A stretch of DNA of 64,000 nucleotides from Bacteroidota bacterium. Lineage in GTDB: Bacteria; Bacteroidota; Bacteroidia; B-17B0; Aurantibacillaceae. The position numbers were made by a program, and so were the translations under genes. The stretch is taken from contig JANYEQ010000006.1 in assembly GCA_025363015.1 (NCBI GenBank), forward strand, positions 1 to 64,000, given 5' to 3'. The notes below the pieces were generated by a model that saw nothing but the letters and a program-made list of their open reading frames with translations, was not told the origin of the DNA and searched no databases. Below are positions 1 to 8,592 of this stretch, piece after piece (the first letter of the stretch is position 1; each line of letters begins with the position of its first letter).

Positions 1-73
<73 letters not shown>

Positions 74-331
74 AAAAAAAGTTTGATTCCCTTAAAATTA
101 GCCTGTATTGCTACAGGTTAAAATTTGCTAACGCTCATTTCATTTTTATATCATTTTAGGAAATCTTTTGTTATGTCTTTTGCGACATCCCTCAAGGGCT
201 TTTTAGTAATGTTAAATAAAAAATGTTGAATTTTAAATTTAACCTCTATTAAAGTTGTTTGTGATATTCTTTGTATACTTCTATATTTTGCAATATAGCG
301 ATTCACTTGCTATCATTTTAATCTATCAATC

Positions 332-342
332 TGTCAATGAAC
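332..342 (-). promoter_or_regulatory. boxA-like antitermination word in rRNA leader
   Basis: On the minus strand this reads GTTCATTGACA. Bacteroidota rRNA leaders often carry a similar GTTCTTTGA word, and boxA elements recruit the Nus antitermination complex. The match is imperfect and is offered as a candidate only. Confidence 0.3.
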
Positions 343-496
343 GTCTTTATATTTTTAGTTTTAAGTGATAAGTTTTTAGTCCTTAATTAAATAAAACTAC
401 TCTTTTTCCCTTAATCTCAAAATGTCAATCCTTAATTTAGAACGTTTTTTATCCCTTTTATCAATCCCACCATCCAATCTATTCGTTTAGGGGGGG

Positions 497-528
497 CAAA
501 AGTATAAACTCTTTTTTAACTATCCAAA
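497..528 (-). promoter_or_regulatory. rRNA operon promoter (TTTG-N20-TACTTTTG)
   Basis: On the minus strand TTTG (complement of 525-528) is followed after exactly 20 bases by TACTTTTG (complement of 497-504). This matches the -33/-7 consensus of the Bacteroidota primary sigma factor at every fixed position. Transcription should start near base 490, inside a run of seven C, giving a leader of about 415 bases before 16S. Confidence 0.75.
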
Positions 529-669
529 TTTATTTTAATCTTTTTTAAAATAAATTTTTAATCCCTCTATTCTTTCTCTTTTAACGGGCGACAAATTTAA
601 GTGTTTTTTATGAGTTAGCAAGTTTTTACTGCATGTTTTATAAAAAAATTACCTAAGTGGCTTTAAAAC

Positions 670-700
670 AAGGCTATAAAACTATAGTTTTGTATAGCTT
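670..700 (-). terminator. probable terminator after the barrel gene
   Basis: An inverted repeat built around the perfect palindrome AAAACTATAGTTTT (678-691), extended outward by AAGGCTATA (670-678) and TATAGCTT (693-700) with a small bulge, lies 50 bases beyond the stop codon at 751. The minus-strand tail is only moderately T-rich, so this is a moderate call. Confidence 0.35.
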
Positions 701-750
701 TAGTTGTTTTTAGTAGGCATTATAAGGAGGTTTTTATTAAAAATGTGGTG

Positions 751-2490
751 CTAAAAGGGCACAAAGGTTAAGCCTAACATAAAATTAAAACGCTGACTGG
801 GGTTACGTTCCCAGCGGTAATAACGCTGATTGGCAATATTATTAGCTCTTACAAAAAAACTTAGCATTTTACTGTAACGGTATTCTACCTCTAAATTAGC
901 ATCTGCCCAGCCTTGTATTTGCTTTGGTTTTAAAACTGTGGTGCCGTTATCTGACGCTTGTGTTAAGGCCCATTGGTTACCCATAAAAAATAAATCGGCA
1001 CGAGCAATTATTTTGCTTTGTAAATTGTAAATACCACTAAAGGTTATATCAAAATCGGGTTTATGATAGGCCCGTGTTAAGGTTTTTGGTTTCCATAAAT
1101 AGTAATTACCTTTTGCTTGTAAATTTAGTTTTTCTTTAAACTGATATTTTAATTGTGCACTAAGAGTTAAAAGTGTAGTATTATCATACACTACATTGTA
1201 GCGATTATAAATTTGATTTATACCCGCATAATTAGTTACAAAAAAGTGCATACTATCATATTGGGCATAACTTACTTTTGTATCGTAACTTGTATTGCTG
1301 CTTAAATTACCTTTTAATCCTAAAAACACATTGTATTTAGTAATTGTGTTTGTGTATTTTAATGTGGTATCGGCAAAAGCATTTAACTGGCTTAAGCTTC
1401 TAAAACTATTTTTAGTTACATTGCCTCCGTTTACGCCTATGTATGGAATAATAGTATTTTCGAAGGCATTAAAACTTGCATTAATAACTGGGAAAATATA
1501 AAAGCGGGTGGTGTTTTTAAAATTATCCATGCTTGCATTTAAACCCACATTGGCGTGCCATTTGGAGCCTTTAGCCTCAAACGAGGGGTTTAAAACCATA
1601 ATTAAATTGTTTAATGTATCGTTACTTTGTTTGTGGTTATAAAAATCGGTTAAAAAATTAATGTTTAATTTTTCTTTATTTAAAAATAGGCTACCAAAAG
1701 CATTTAACTTAATGTTATTTTCAGCCTCGCGATTTAAATTTTGTAAATTATAAAACCCTAACTGTATATTGTGATTAATATGCGAACTATCTGTATAATG
1801 GCTTTGTAATTGCAGTTTTGGATTAATAAATTGATAACGTTGTTTGGTAAAATTATTATCTAATTTATTTAGTGTGGTATCGTAACCATAATAATGTATT
1901 ACGTTACGTTCGTAATTTATATCGCCACTTAAAGTGTGTTTTTTGTAAAATTGTTTTGCAAATACATTTATTTCATTATCGCTAAAGCCGCCATAACCCA
2001 CATTTTTTAAATGTGGTGTGCCTGAGAAATGTTTTAAATGCGCGCCATAATTATTTTCGCGTGAGCGGGTATTACCAATCCAAAATTCGCCATAGGGCAT
2101 ATTATAAATTGGGCCATAGCCTACTTTTAAAAGCGAATGGTATAATTTGGGTAATGGCTCGTTACTTAATTTAGCAGATTCTATGGGTATTACAGCATAT
2201 TTTGGAAATAAGGGCTGGCTGGCAATACCATATTTTATATTATCAATGCGCTTAACGCTATCTTTAATTTCGGGCAGGTCGCTGTATTTAACAGCGTCTT
2301 TAGTAGTGGGAACGAAGCTGCTTTCGGCAACATAGCTAATGTCGGTACCTGTTGATTGGGCAAACGAAACAAGCGTAAAACCAAATGCCAAAAACAAAAT
2401 TAACAACCATTGTATTTGGTGTTTTTGTTTTTTAGAAAGAGGGTTATCCATTTCTGTTTTTTGTAATTGAACTATGTTTGTTAAACTCAT
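751..2490 (-). CDS. Outer-membrane beta-barrel protein (TonB-receptor-like barrel without plug)
   Basis: This 579-residue exported protein has a signal peptide (hydrophobic stretch about 28-43, probable cleavage after SFA at 44) and a body of alternating polar/aromatic strands. It ends in a TonB-receptor-like C-terminus (NQRYYRWERNP then a final ...MLGLTFVPF) with a terminal aromatic residue. No carboxypeptidase-like or plug domain is visible, so it is probably a porin-like or structural barrel rather than an energised receptor. It follows the TPR gene with 8 bases between them and is probably cotranscribed. M14 (MDNPLSKK) is an equally good start. Its substrate is unknown. Confidence 0.75.
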   Translation of the reverse strand: MSLTNIVQLQKTEMDNPLSKKQKHQIQWLLILFLAFGFTLVSFAQSTGTDISYVAESSFVPTTKDAVKYSDLPEIKDSVKRIDNIKYGIASQPLFPKYAVIPIESAKLSNEPLPKLYHSLLKVGYGPIYNMPYGEFWIGNTRSRENNYGAHLKHFSGTPHLKNVGYGGFSDNEINVFAKQFYKKHTLSGDINYERNVIHYYGYDTTLNKLDNNFTKQRYQFINPKLQLQSHYTDSSHINHNIQLGFYNLQNLNREAENNIKLNAFGSLFLNKEKLNINFLTDFYNHKQSNDTLNNLIMVLNPSFEAKGSKWHANVGLNASMDNFKNTTRFYIFPVINASFNAFENTIIPYIGVNGGNVTKNSFRSLSQLNAFADTTLKYTNTITKYNVFLGLKGNLSSNTSYDTKVSYAQYDSMHFFVTNYAGINQIYNRYNVVYDNTTLLTLSAQLKYQFKEKLNLQAKGNYYLWKPKTLTRAYHKPDFDITFSGIYNLQSKIIARADLFFMGNQWALTQASDNGTTVLKPKQIQGWADANLEVEYRYSKMLSFFVRANNIANQRYYRWERNPSQRFNFMLGLTFVPF

Positions 2491-2498
2491 TTAAAAAA

Positions 2499-5400
2499 TT
2501 AGTTTGGTTGTAGTGGCGTTATAGTATTTGTAGGTGTTGTAGCGTTTTGTTTTTGCGATTCTTCTAATAATTTATCAAATAAATCGCCATCTTTTTTTGT
2601 TTGATTAAACTCAACTTTCATCTCTTTATTTTGCGAATCGGGATTTGCAATCACTCTTGCCTCTTGTTTAGTTTTTAAATCGTTTAGTCGTTTTTGAGCT
2701 TCATCACTATATTCTTGTTTGGGTTTACCATCAATTATAGATTGTAAAATAATTTTAGCATCTGCCTCATCTCCCTTCGCAATATAAGAGTCTGCAAATA
2801 ATAACATGCCTTTATTATTCCAATCATCGTTACTGTATTCGTAACTAATTAATTTATTTATTGTTTTTTCAACCTCTTTATATTCTTGTTTTATGTATTG
2901 AATTTTTGCAATGTGATAATACGCTTCGGCACCTGTATTGTTTTTTGCAGATTTTGTAATGGTTTTAAATTCTAACATGGCATCATCTAAACGATTGGTT
3001 TCGTATAGCGATTTTGCTTTAATGTATTTGGCTTCGGCGGTTTGCTGTGGCGATAATTTTTCTGTACTTAATACTTTTGTGCACTCCGTTAAAGCAATTT
3101 CAAATTGATTGGTATAAAAAGCGCTACGCATGGCGCCAAATCTTCCGGCACTTTTATTAGCAGGTGTTTCAGCAATATCTTGTAATTGTATAAATAAAGG
3201 TAGGGCTTCTTTATATTTTTTATCTTTATAAAGTAAATACGATGTTTTTGCCAATGATACTTCGGTATAAATACTACGAGGTTTTGCAATAATGTATTGA
3301 TAAGCTACTACTGCTTTTTCGAATAAATTTTTATTATATGCACACTCTGCTAAATTAAATTGTGCTTCGTTTATGTACTTACCATTTGGAAATTTAGAAA
3401 TATATGCCTCCCATTTAGGTAGAGCAAGATCGCAATTTTTTTGTATGTAAAATGCGTCGTTGGCGGCTTGATAAGTTGCTTTTTCTAACTCATTTTCGGT
3501 TAATGGATTGCCAACCGACTTCATATAATTATCTAACCCTTCCACATCGCCTTTGGCTTCAAAAATTGTTTTAATAGATTTTAAAACATCTTTAGCCTCT
3601 TCGCTTTTAGAATCTAATTTTACAAATTTATCATAATACTCAAAGGCCTTATCGTCTTGCTTTTTATTAAAATAAATGTTTCCTAATTGGGCGTAACAAT
3701 TAGGTGTAAACGAAGAGTTAGGGTAATTTTTTAAAATTTTATTATAATATAAAATTGCATTTTCTTCGTCTTTTAAGTTTTTTAAATAGGTGTCGGCTAT
3801 TTGATTTAAAGATGCGCTTAAATAATTAGAAGCAGGGTAGCGTGTTTCTATTTTTTTTAATTCTAAAATTTTTTCTTTATAATTTTTATTTAATCCATCG
3901 CATAAGGCTTTTTGAAAAAGGCAATAATCAACATCTAATTTATTTAAGGCAATGGCGGTTTCATAATAATCGGAGCCTTGTAAAAAATCGCGATTCATAA
4001 AATAACAATCGGCAATGCGAATGGTGGCATCGGTAATTTTAGTATCGTCGTATTTATTTTTGGTTAGTAAAAATTTACGAAACGAAACATTTGCCTCGGT
4101 GTAATCTTTCTCTTCTTTCCGATGAAAATAAGCGTAACCAATGGCGTAATTACTTAAATCATATTCCTTTAATTGCACGGCGCCATTAAGAGTTTGAAAG
4201 GTTTTCCATTTTTCAATAGCGGTTGAATAATCTTTACGGATATACGAAATTTCGGCTAACCAATATTGATTAAGCGCATTTAAATTTAAATCGGAGTTTT
4301 GTTGTTGTGATTTTTTAAATTGTTTTTCAGCATTATCTAAATCGCTATTATTAAAATACTCAACCCCTTTAAAATAAATTAATTTTTGATAGGTAACTTT
4401 TAAAATAGGGTCTATGCTTTCTAAACTCTCCATACTTTTTATGGCTTGCTCGTAATTTTTTGTGGTAGAGTAAACATTAATTAAATAGTTGTAACACTCA
4501 TCTTTTTTAACAGATTGCGGATACTCTTTTAAATATTTTTGAAATGCTTTTACCGCTTCGTTATAAGGGCTAAAATCTAACTCGTAACTTAATTTAGCAA
4601 AACTAAATAGCGCATCTTCGGTAGTTTTTTTATCAAAATTTAGTTGGTAGGCACTATAATACGCATTTTTTGCTTTTATTTTTTCGTTTAATTTTAAATG
4701 GCAGTCAGCCATGTGGTACCAAGCATTTTGCGCTAAGGAATCTTTTCCATCTACCGCTTTTTCAAAGTTAGTAATGGCATTAACACAATCGTTTGTTTTG
4801 TAATAACAATAGCCTAGCGCGTAACTACCTTGTGGGTTAAGCCCTGAGGCTAATTCTGTTTTTTTTAAATATGTTAATGCGTTGGTATAATCTTTTAAGT
4901 TAAAATAGCTTTCGCCAATCATTCTATTTATTTCGCCACTTTTTTGTACGTTAATGCTATCGTCTAATAATTTTGGCGCCTCAACAACTACCTTATCGTA
5001 TTTGCCTTGTATAAAATATATTTGCGTAATATAATACGGCACCACACTACCAAAGGTTTCGCTGCCTACCAAGCGATTAAACCCTGCCAAAGCGGTTACA
5101 TAGTTTTTTTCTTTATAAGCTAGGTGCGAGTAATAATAATTTGCCGGAAAGGCGTATTTATTGTCTGTATCTTTAATTTCGTATAAATCAATTTTTGCTT
5201 TTGCATCGTTACCAACCTCTATGTAACTGTATCCACGTTTAAAATACAGTTCGGCTAATTGTTCTTTATCTAATTTATAACTATCTACTTTATCAAAGTA
5301 TTCAATAGTTTCGTTATATTTTTTTTTACGAAAATTATTTTTTCCTAAATAAAAATTAGCGCTATTTAGCTTTGTACTTTCGGGGTATTTAAAAATAAAT

Positions 5401-5675
5401 TGTTTCATTTGCCATTCCCCATCTTTATTAAACAATTCAATGGCACAGGCTGCTGTGTAATACTCGGCATCTGCTTTTAAAATAGTAACGGTAGTTGTGG
5501 CTATATAATCTGCGAAATTTTTTTGGGCAAGGCTGTATTGTTTTTTGTCAAATAACTCTATACCTTGTTTGTACAGCAAATCTTTATCTAAATATATAGC
5601 TGTTTTTTGTGCTTTACTTATTAAAGAAAACAAGCAAACAAAAAGCAATACGCTTAACTTTATATGACGAAACAT
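2499..5675 (-). CDS. Large exported tetratricopeptide-repeat protein
   Basis: The protein has 1058 residues: a signal peptide (about 1-22, ending SKAQ) and then nearly continuous TPR helices, with typical units of the type YxxGxxYFNKKQxDKAFEYYDKF spread from about residue 30 to 1000. The last 50 residues are low-complexity and charged (Q, K, T-rich). The repeats suggest a periplasmic or outer-membrane-associated scaffold. The barrel protein downstream in the same operon is the obvious partner, and a large TPR protein beside a barrel near ftsE is, from memory, a recurrent Bacteroidota arrangement. It has no enzymatic motif, and its function is inferred only from the repeats and the neighbour. 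Confidence 0.8.
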   Translation of the reverse strand: MFRHIKLSVLLFVCLFSLISKAQKTAIYLDKDLLYKQGIELFDKKQYSLAQKNFADYIATTTVTILKADAEYYTAACAIELFNKDGEWQMKQFIFKYPESTKLNSANFYLGKNNFRKKKYNETIEYFDKVDSYKLDKEQLAELYFKRGYSYIEVGNDAKAKIDLYEIKDTDNKYAFPANYYYSHLAYKEKNYVTALAGFNRLVGSETFGSVVPYYITQIYFIQGKYDKVVVEAPKLLDDSINVQKSGEINRMIGESYFNLKDYTNALTYLKKTELASGLNPQGSYALGYCYYKTNDCVNAITNFEKAVDGKDSLAQNAWYHMADCHLKLNEKIKAKNAYYSAYQLNFDKKTTEDALFSFAKLSYELDFSPYNEAVKAFQKYLKEYPQSVKKDECYNYLINVYSTTKNYEQAIKSMESLESIDPILKVTYQKLIYFKGVEYFNNSDLDNAEKQFKKSQQQNSDLNLNALNQYWLAEISYIRKDYSTAIEKWKTFQTLNGAVQLKEYDLSNYAIGYAYFHRKEEKDYTEANVSFRKFLLTKNKYDDTKITDATIRIADCYFMNRDFLQGSDYYETAIALNKLDVDYCLFQKALCDGLNKNYKEKILELKKIETRYPASNYLSASLNQIADTYLKNLKDEENAILYYNKILKNYPNSSFTPNCYAQLGNIYFNKKQDDKAFEYYDKFVKLDSKSEEAKDVLKSIKTIFEAKGDVEGLDNYMKSVGNPLTENELEKATYQAANDAFYIQKNCDLALPKWEAYISKFPNGKYINEAQFNLAECAYNKNLFEKAVVAYQYIIAKPRSIYTEVSLAKTSYLLYKDKKYKEALPLFIQLQDIAETPANKSAGRFGAMRSAFYTNQFEIALTECTKVLSTEKLSPQQTAEAKYIKAKSLYETNRLDDAMLEFKTITKSAKNNTGAEAYYHIAKIQYIKQEYKEVEKTINKLISYEYSNDDWNNKGMLLFADSYIAKGDEADAKIILQSIIDGKPKQEYSDEAQKRLNDLKTKQEARVIANPDSQNKEMKVEFNQTKKDGDLFDKLLEESQKQNATTPTNTITPLQPN

Positions 5676-5838
5676 TAATTTAATTTAAGGTAAATTTTAT
5701 CTCAATAAATTTAGTGTGCTTTAGTTTACCGTTTGTTTATTTGCCCATGCAGTTATTAACTCGCCTATGTTGATATTGGTATAAGTACAAAGTATTAAAA
5801 AAGTTACAATGTATTACATTTATATTTTAGTATAAATT

Positions 5839-6507
5839 ATGCAAAACCTAATTAAATTTAATGGTGTAACTGTTTTTCAGGACGAACGCCCCGTGGTGGG
5901 GAACCTTAGTATTGAAGTAAAGCAGGGCGAGTTTATTTATTTATTAGGCAAAACAGGCAGCGGAAAAAGTAGTTTTTTAAAAACCATTTATGGCGATTTA
6001 GCCTTAACGAATGGCACTGCAAATGTGTGCGGTTTTAATTTATTAAATTTAAAACCTAGCGAAATACCATTTTTGCGCCGAAAGTTAGGCATTGTGTTTC
6101 AAGATTTTCAATTACTAAGTGATAGAAGTATTTACGAAAATTTAAAATTTGTAATGAAAGCTACCGGCTGGAAAGACGAACCTAAAATAAAAACCCGAAT
6201 TACCGAAGTGTTACAAAAAGTAAATTTAGAAGGCAAAGAAACTAAAAAACCACACGAATTAAGCGGTGGCGAACAACAACGTGTAAGCATTGCGCGCGCT
6301 TTAGTAAACGAGCCTGATTTGATTTTAGCAGACGAGCCTACAGGTAATTTAGACCCTGAAACCAGTGAAGAGATTTTAAAACTATTTAAACAAATAAGCG
6401 AAAGTGGTAGAGCTGTTTTATTTGCCACCCACGATATGCTAGTGTATAATAAATTTAAAAGCCGCACCTTATTATTTGAAAATGGTAGAATAGAAGATAA
6501 GGCTTAG
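5839..6507 (+). CDS. ftsE: Cell-division ABC transporter ATPase FtsE
   Basis: This 222-residue ABC ATPase has Walker A GKTGSGKS (about 37-44), signature LSGGEQQR (about 141-148), Walker B LILADEP and the downstream switch histidine in ATHD. Length and text fit FtsE, which with FtsX couples ATP hydrolysis to peptidoglycan hydrolase activation at the septum. No ftsX lies beside it; in Bacteroidota the two are often apart. It is transcribed alone, divergent from the TPR gene and convergent with the PAP2 gene, from which it is separated by 2 bases. LolD-type ATPases look similar, but GKTGSGKSS and the short C-terminus favour FtsE. Confidence 0.9.
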   Translation: MQNLIKFNGVTVFQDERPVVGNLSIEVKQGEFIYLLGKTGSGKSSFLKTIYGDLALTNGTANVCGFNLLNLKPSEIPFLRRKLGIVFQDFQLLSDRSIYENLKFVMKATGWKDEPKIKTRITEVLQKVNLEGKETKKPHELSGGEQQRVSIARALVNEPDLILADEPTGNLDPETSEEILKLFKQISESGRAVLFATHDMLVYNKFKSRTLLFENGRIEDKA

Positions 6508-6509
6508 GT

Positions 6510-7097
6510 TTATTTAGCATTAATCCATTTATCAATTTGCCAGGTTAATAAACCTGCGCCAATGCCAATTACCATACCTCCTAACACATCGCTAGGATAA
6601 TGTACGCCTAAACGCATACGCGAATAACCCACAAAACTTGCATACGCATAAGATGGCAAGGTAACGTACCATTTTTTATAACTTAAACTAACGGCCGTTG
6701 CAGTAGCAAATGCCGCAGTAGTATGCCCACTTGGAAAAGAATAAGGCCCAACCTTATCGCGTTGAATAATATCGTTTGGATATTGAACAAAAGGGCGCGG
6801 ACGATTAAATGCATATTTTAAGCCCGAAGTGGTAGCCAATGCCAAGCCAATAGTAATGGCGCTTTTATAGCCGTTTCGCATCATTACATCATCTTTATTA
6901 AAATAACCTTGGCAAAAAATACCCACCACACTTATTGGCATTACTGGGTAAACCGAAAACGAAACACCTTTCATTGTTTTATCCCATAAGGGCATTTCGC
7001 TTGCATTAATAGATTTTAAAATTTTATAATCTAAACTATTTTGAGCTACTGCACATACAGAAGATAAAACAACAACTATTAAAATTATATTTTTCAT
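6510..7097 (-). CDS. PAP2-family membrane phosphatase
   Basis: All three motifs of the PAP2 (type 2 phosphatidic acid phosphatase) family are present: KYAFNRPRP, SFPSGHTTAAF and SRMRLGVHYPSD. They supply the phosphate-binding Arg/Lys, the acid-base His and the nucleophilic His. The protein has 195 residues, a signal sequence (MKNIILIVVVLSSVCAVAQ) and several hydrophobic helices. Likely substrates are lipid phosphates such as undecaprenyl pyrophosphate or phosphatidate at the outer face of the inner membrane. The reading frame is open to 7133, but that extension runs into a terminator hairpin and spoils the signal peptide, so the ATG at 7097 is preferred. Confidence 0.88.
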   Translation of the reverse strand: MKNIILIVVVLSSVCAVAQNSLDYKILKSINASEMPLWDKTMKGVSFSVYPVMPISVVGIFCQGYFNKDDVMMRNGYKSAITIGLALATTSGLKYAFNRPRPFVQYPNDIIQRDKVGPYSFPSGHTTAAFATATAVSLSYKKWYVTLPSYAYASFVGYSRMRLGVHYPSDVLGGMVIGIGAGLLTWQIDKWINAK

Positions 7098-7120
7098 TTT
7101 ATGCACTTTAATAAAATAAA

Positions 7121-7155
7121 AAAAGGTTGTCAATTATTTTTTTTGACAACCTTTT
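7121..7155 (-). terminator. Rho-independent terminator of the sucC operon
   Basis: Perfect 13-base arms (AAAAGGTTGTCAA at 7121-7133, TTGACAACCTTTT at 7143-7155) enclose a 9-base loop. On the minus strand they are followed by a T-rich tract. It lies 18 bases after the stop of the secreted-protein gene. Confidence 0.88.
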
Positions 7156-7172
7156 AACTATTTTTTTAATTA

Positions 7173-7658
7173 TTAGTACTGTGAAAACCCTTGTTTATCC
7201 GTAACCTTATGTTCAATTAACAAGCCCACGCAAGCTGCATCGGTTGATTTGTGTTTATCTTTTTCGGTAGCGCCTTGTGGCACTACCACTTCAATTACTA
7301 ATTGACGTGTGCTTATGCTTTGAAATTCAAAAATTTGAGTATCTTCAGCAGTACCGTTATCAAATAATAATTCGTTAGTACGTGCGTCGTAAATTTTATA
7401 ACTTACTTTATCGCCTAAAACTGTTTCGCAACATACAGATACGCGGTAATCCATACCTTTGTATATTACGCAACGTAATTTACTAACCATACCTTGGTTA
7501 AATAAGCCGCTTTTACTTTGGGCATTGTATTGCCATTTGGCGCCTTTTTCTTTTTCTAAAATACAATATTTTGTGTGAAATTTACCGCAAACGCCAGCTT
7601 GTGAAAAAACTGAGGTATTTATTAATACGGTTATTAAAATGGATAATATATATTTCAT
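7173..7658 (-). CDS. Small exported protein of unknown function
   Basis: I do not recognise this 161-residue protein. It has a signal peptide (MKYILSILITVLINTSVFSQ), then a compact domain with six cysteines (including VCGKF, KYC, LRC, SVCCE and AACVG), and reads as mixed beta. The cysteines could form disulfides in the periplasm. It begins 11 bases after the lipoprotein gene and ends at a strong terminator, so it is the last gene of the sucC operon. Nothing in the sequence ties it to succinyl-CoA metabolism. Confidence 0.75.
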   Translation of the reverse strand: MKYILSILITVLINTSVFSQAGVCGKFHTKYCILEKEKGAKWQYNAQSKSGLFNQGMVSKLRCVIYKGMDYRVSVCCETVLGDKVSYKIYDARTNELLFDNGTAEDTQIFEFQSISTRQLVIEVVVPQGATEKDKHKSTDAACVGLLIEHKVTDKQGFSQY

Positions 7659-7669
7659 AGCCTTAAATT

Positions 7670-8572
7670 TTATTTAGTTAATGTATAAGAATTACGAATA
7701 GTTTTAATTTTTTCGGCAATTGCTTTATAAACATCTTCGGTTATAACTAATTGTTTGCCTCCGCCAAGCATTGAAGCTTTACCAGCATCTTTTGTTTTTG
7801 CGGCTTCAGCGTCTTTTTCGGTAATTTTATTAAACTCGGCTAATAAGCCGTCAAAATCAGCTTTTATAGCAGCAACATTTGCATCTGCTTCGTGTTTCTT
7901 TAAAAATTCTATTAGGTTTTCTAACGTATATTTTTGATCTGCTAAACGCTCAATTACAGGGCTACCTGCTTGGTATTTTGCTAATTTAGTTGCAATAAAT
8001 ATACTTTCAATCCAGCCGCCGGCTACTACTAATGCTAAAGTTGGGCCTTGTTTACCATCTTCTAAAGCTTCAAACGATGAGAAATAAACATCATCTGTAA
8101 TTACGGCTAAAGAATCGGATGAGCCTAAGTTATTTTGTAATCGTTTTAAAACTTCGGGGCTAATGGCTGTTGAAACGCCAATTTGATCGCCCATAGTTTT
8201 TACGGTACCAAAGTATTTTAATGCTTCTGAGCCAATTTCAAAAATGCTGCAATAGCTTAAATCGCAACTATAAATACCAAAATTTAAAGCTTTTGATTTT
8301 GCATCGGTATAATTTTTATTATTACTGGCTGGGTTTAAAAAACTAGTTTCTTTGTTTTTAGCACCACCTACCATTTTAATAAAAGTAAGCATTTCGCCAG
8401 GTGAAGGCACTTGGAAAAATGTTTCGGAAACAGGATTTGTTTTAGGCTCTTCTGTTTTTGTAGAGTCGGTAGCCTCTAGGTCTTCCGTTTTTCCATCTCC
8501 ACCACAACTAGTTAAAGTTAATGCTGTTAGGCTAGATAAAAAAAGCAAACTTAATTTTTTCATATTTTTCAT
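7670..8572 (-). CDS. Lipoprotein of unknown function
   Basis: A classic lipoprotein signal (hydrophobic stretch, then LTSC as lipobox, Cys near residue 23) is followed by a GGDG turn and a Glu/Thr-rich linker of about 25 residues. The rest of the 300-residue protein is predicted mostly helical, with a Gly-rich break (SMLGGGKQ) near 270. I recognise no catalytic motif. It lies between sucC (20 bases upstream) and the small exported protein (11 bases downstream). M1 and M4 are both possible starts. Confidence 0.75.
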   Translation of the reverse strand: MKNMKKLSLLFLSSLTALTLTSCGGDGKTEDLEATDSTKTEEPKTNPVSETFFQVPSPGEMLTFIKMVGGAKNKETSFLNPASNNKNYTDAKSKALNFGIYSCDLSYCSIFEIGSEALKYFGTVKTMGDQIGVSTAISPEVLKRLQNNLGSSDSLAVITDDVYFSSFEALEDGKQGPTLALVVAGGWIESIFIATKLAKYQAGSPVIERLADQKYTLENLIEFLKKHEADANVAAIKADFDGLLAEFNKITEKDAEAAKTKDAGKASMLGGGKQLVITEDVYKAIAEKIKTIRNSYTLTK

Positions 8573-8592
8573 TGTTTAAATATATAAATTTT

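Larger units (their letters stand above)
74..750. other. rRNA leader, rRNA promoter region and downstream spacer, no gene
   Basis: This AT-rich stretch of 677 bases has no credible coding frame. Bases 74-490 are the transcribed leader of the rRNA operon on the minus strand. It contains a small perfect hairpin (CCTGTA 102-107, TACAGG 112-117) near the 16S gene and a boxA-like word farther upstream. Bases 497-528 hold the promoter. Bases 670-700 hold a hairpin that probably ends the gene starting its stop at 751. I see nothing else definable between 530 and 660. Confidence 0.7.

Noticed and set aside
7098-7133. Twelve-codon N-terminal extension of the PAP2 protein
   Set aside because: It would overlap the terminator hairpin of the upstream operon and put charged and aromatic residues before a good signal peptide.
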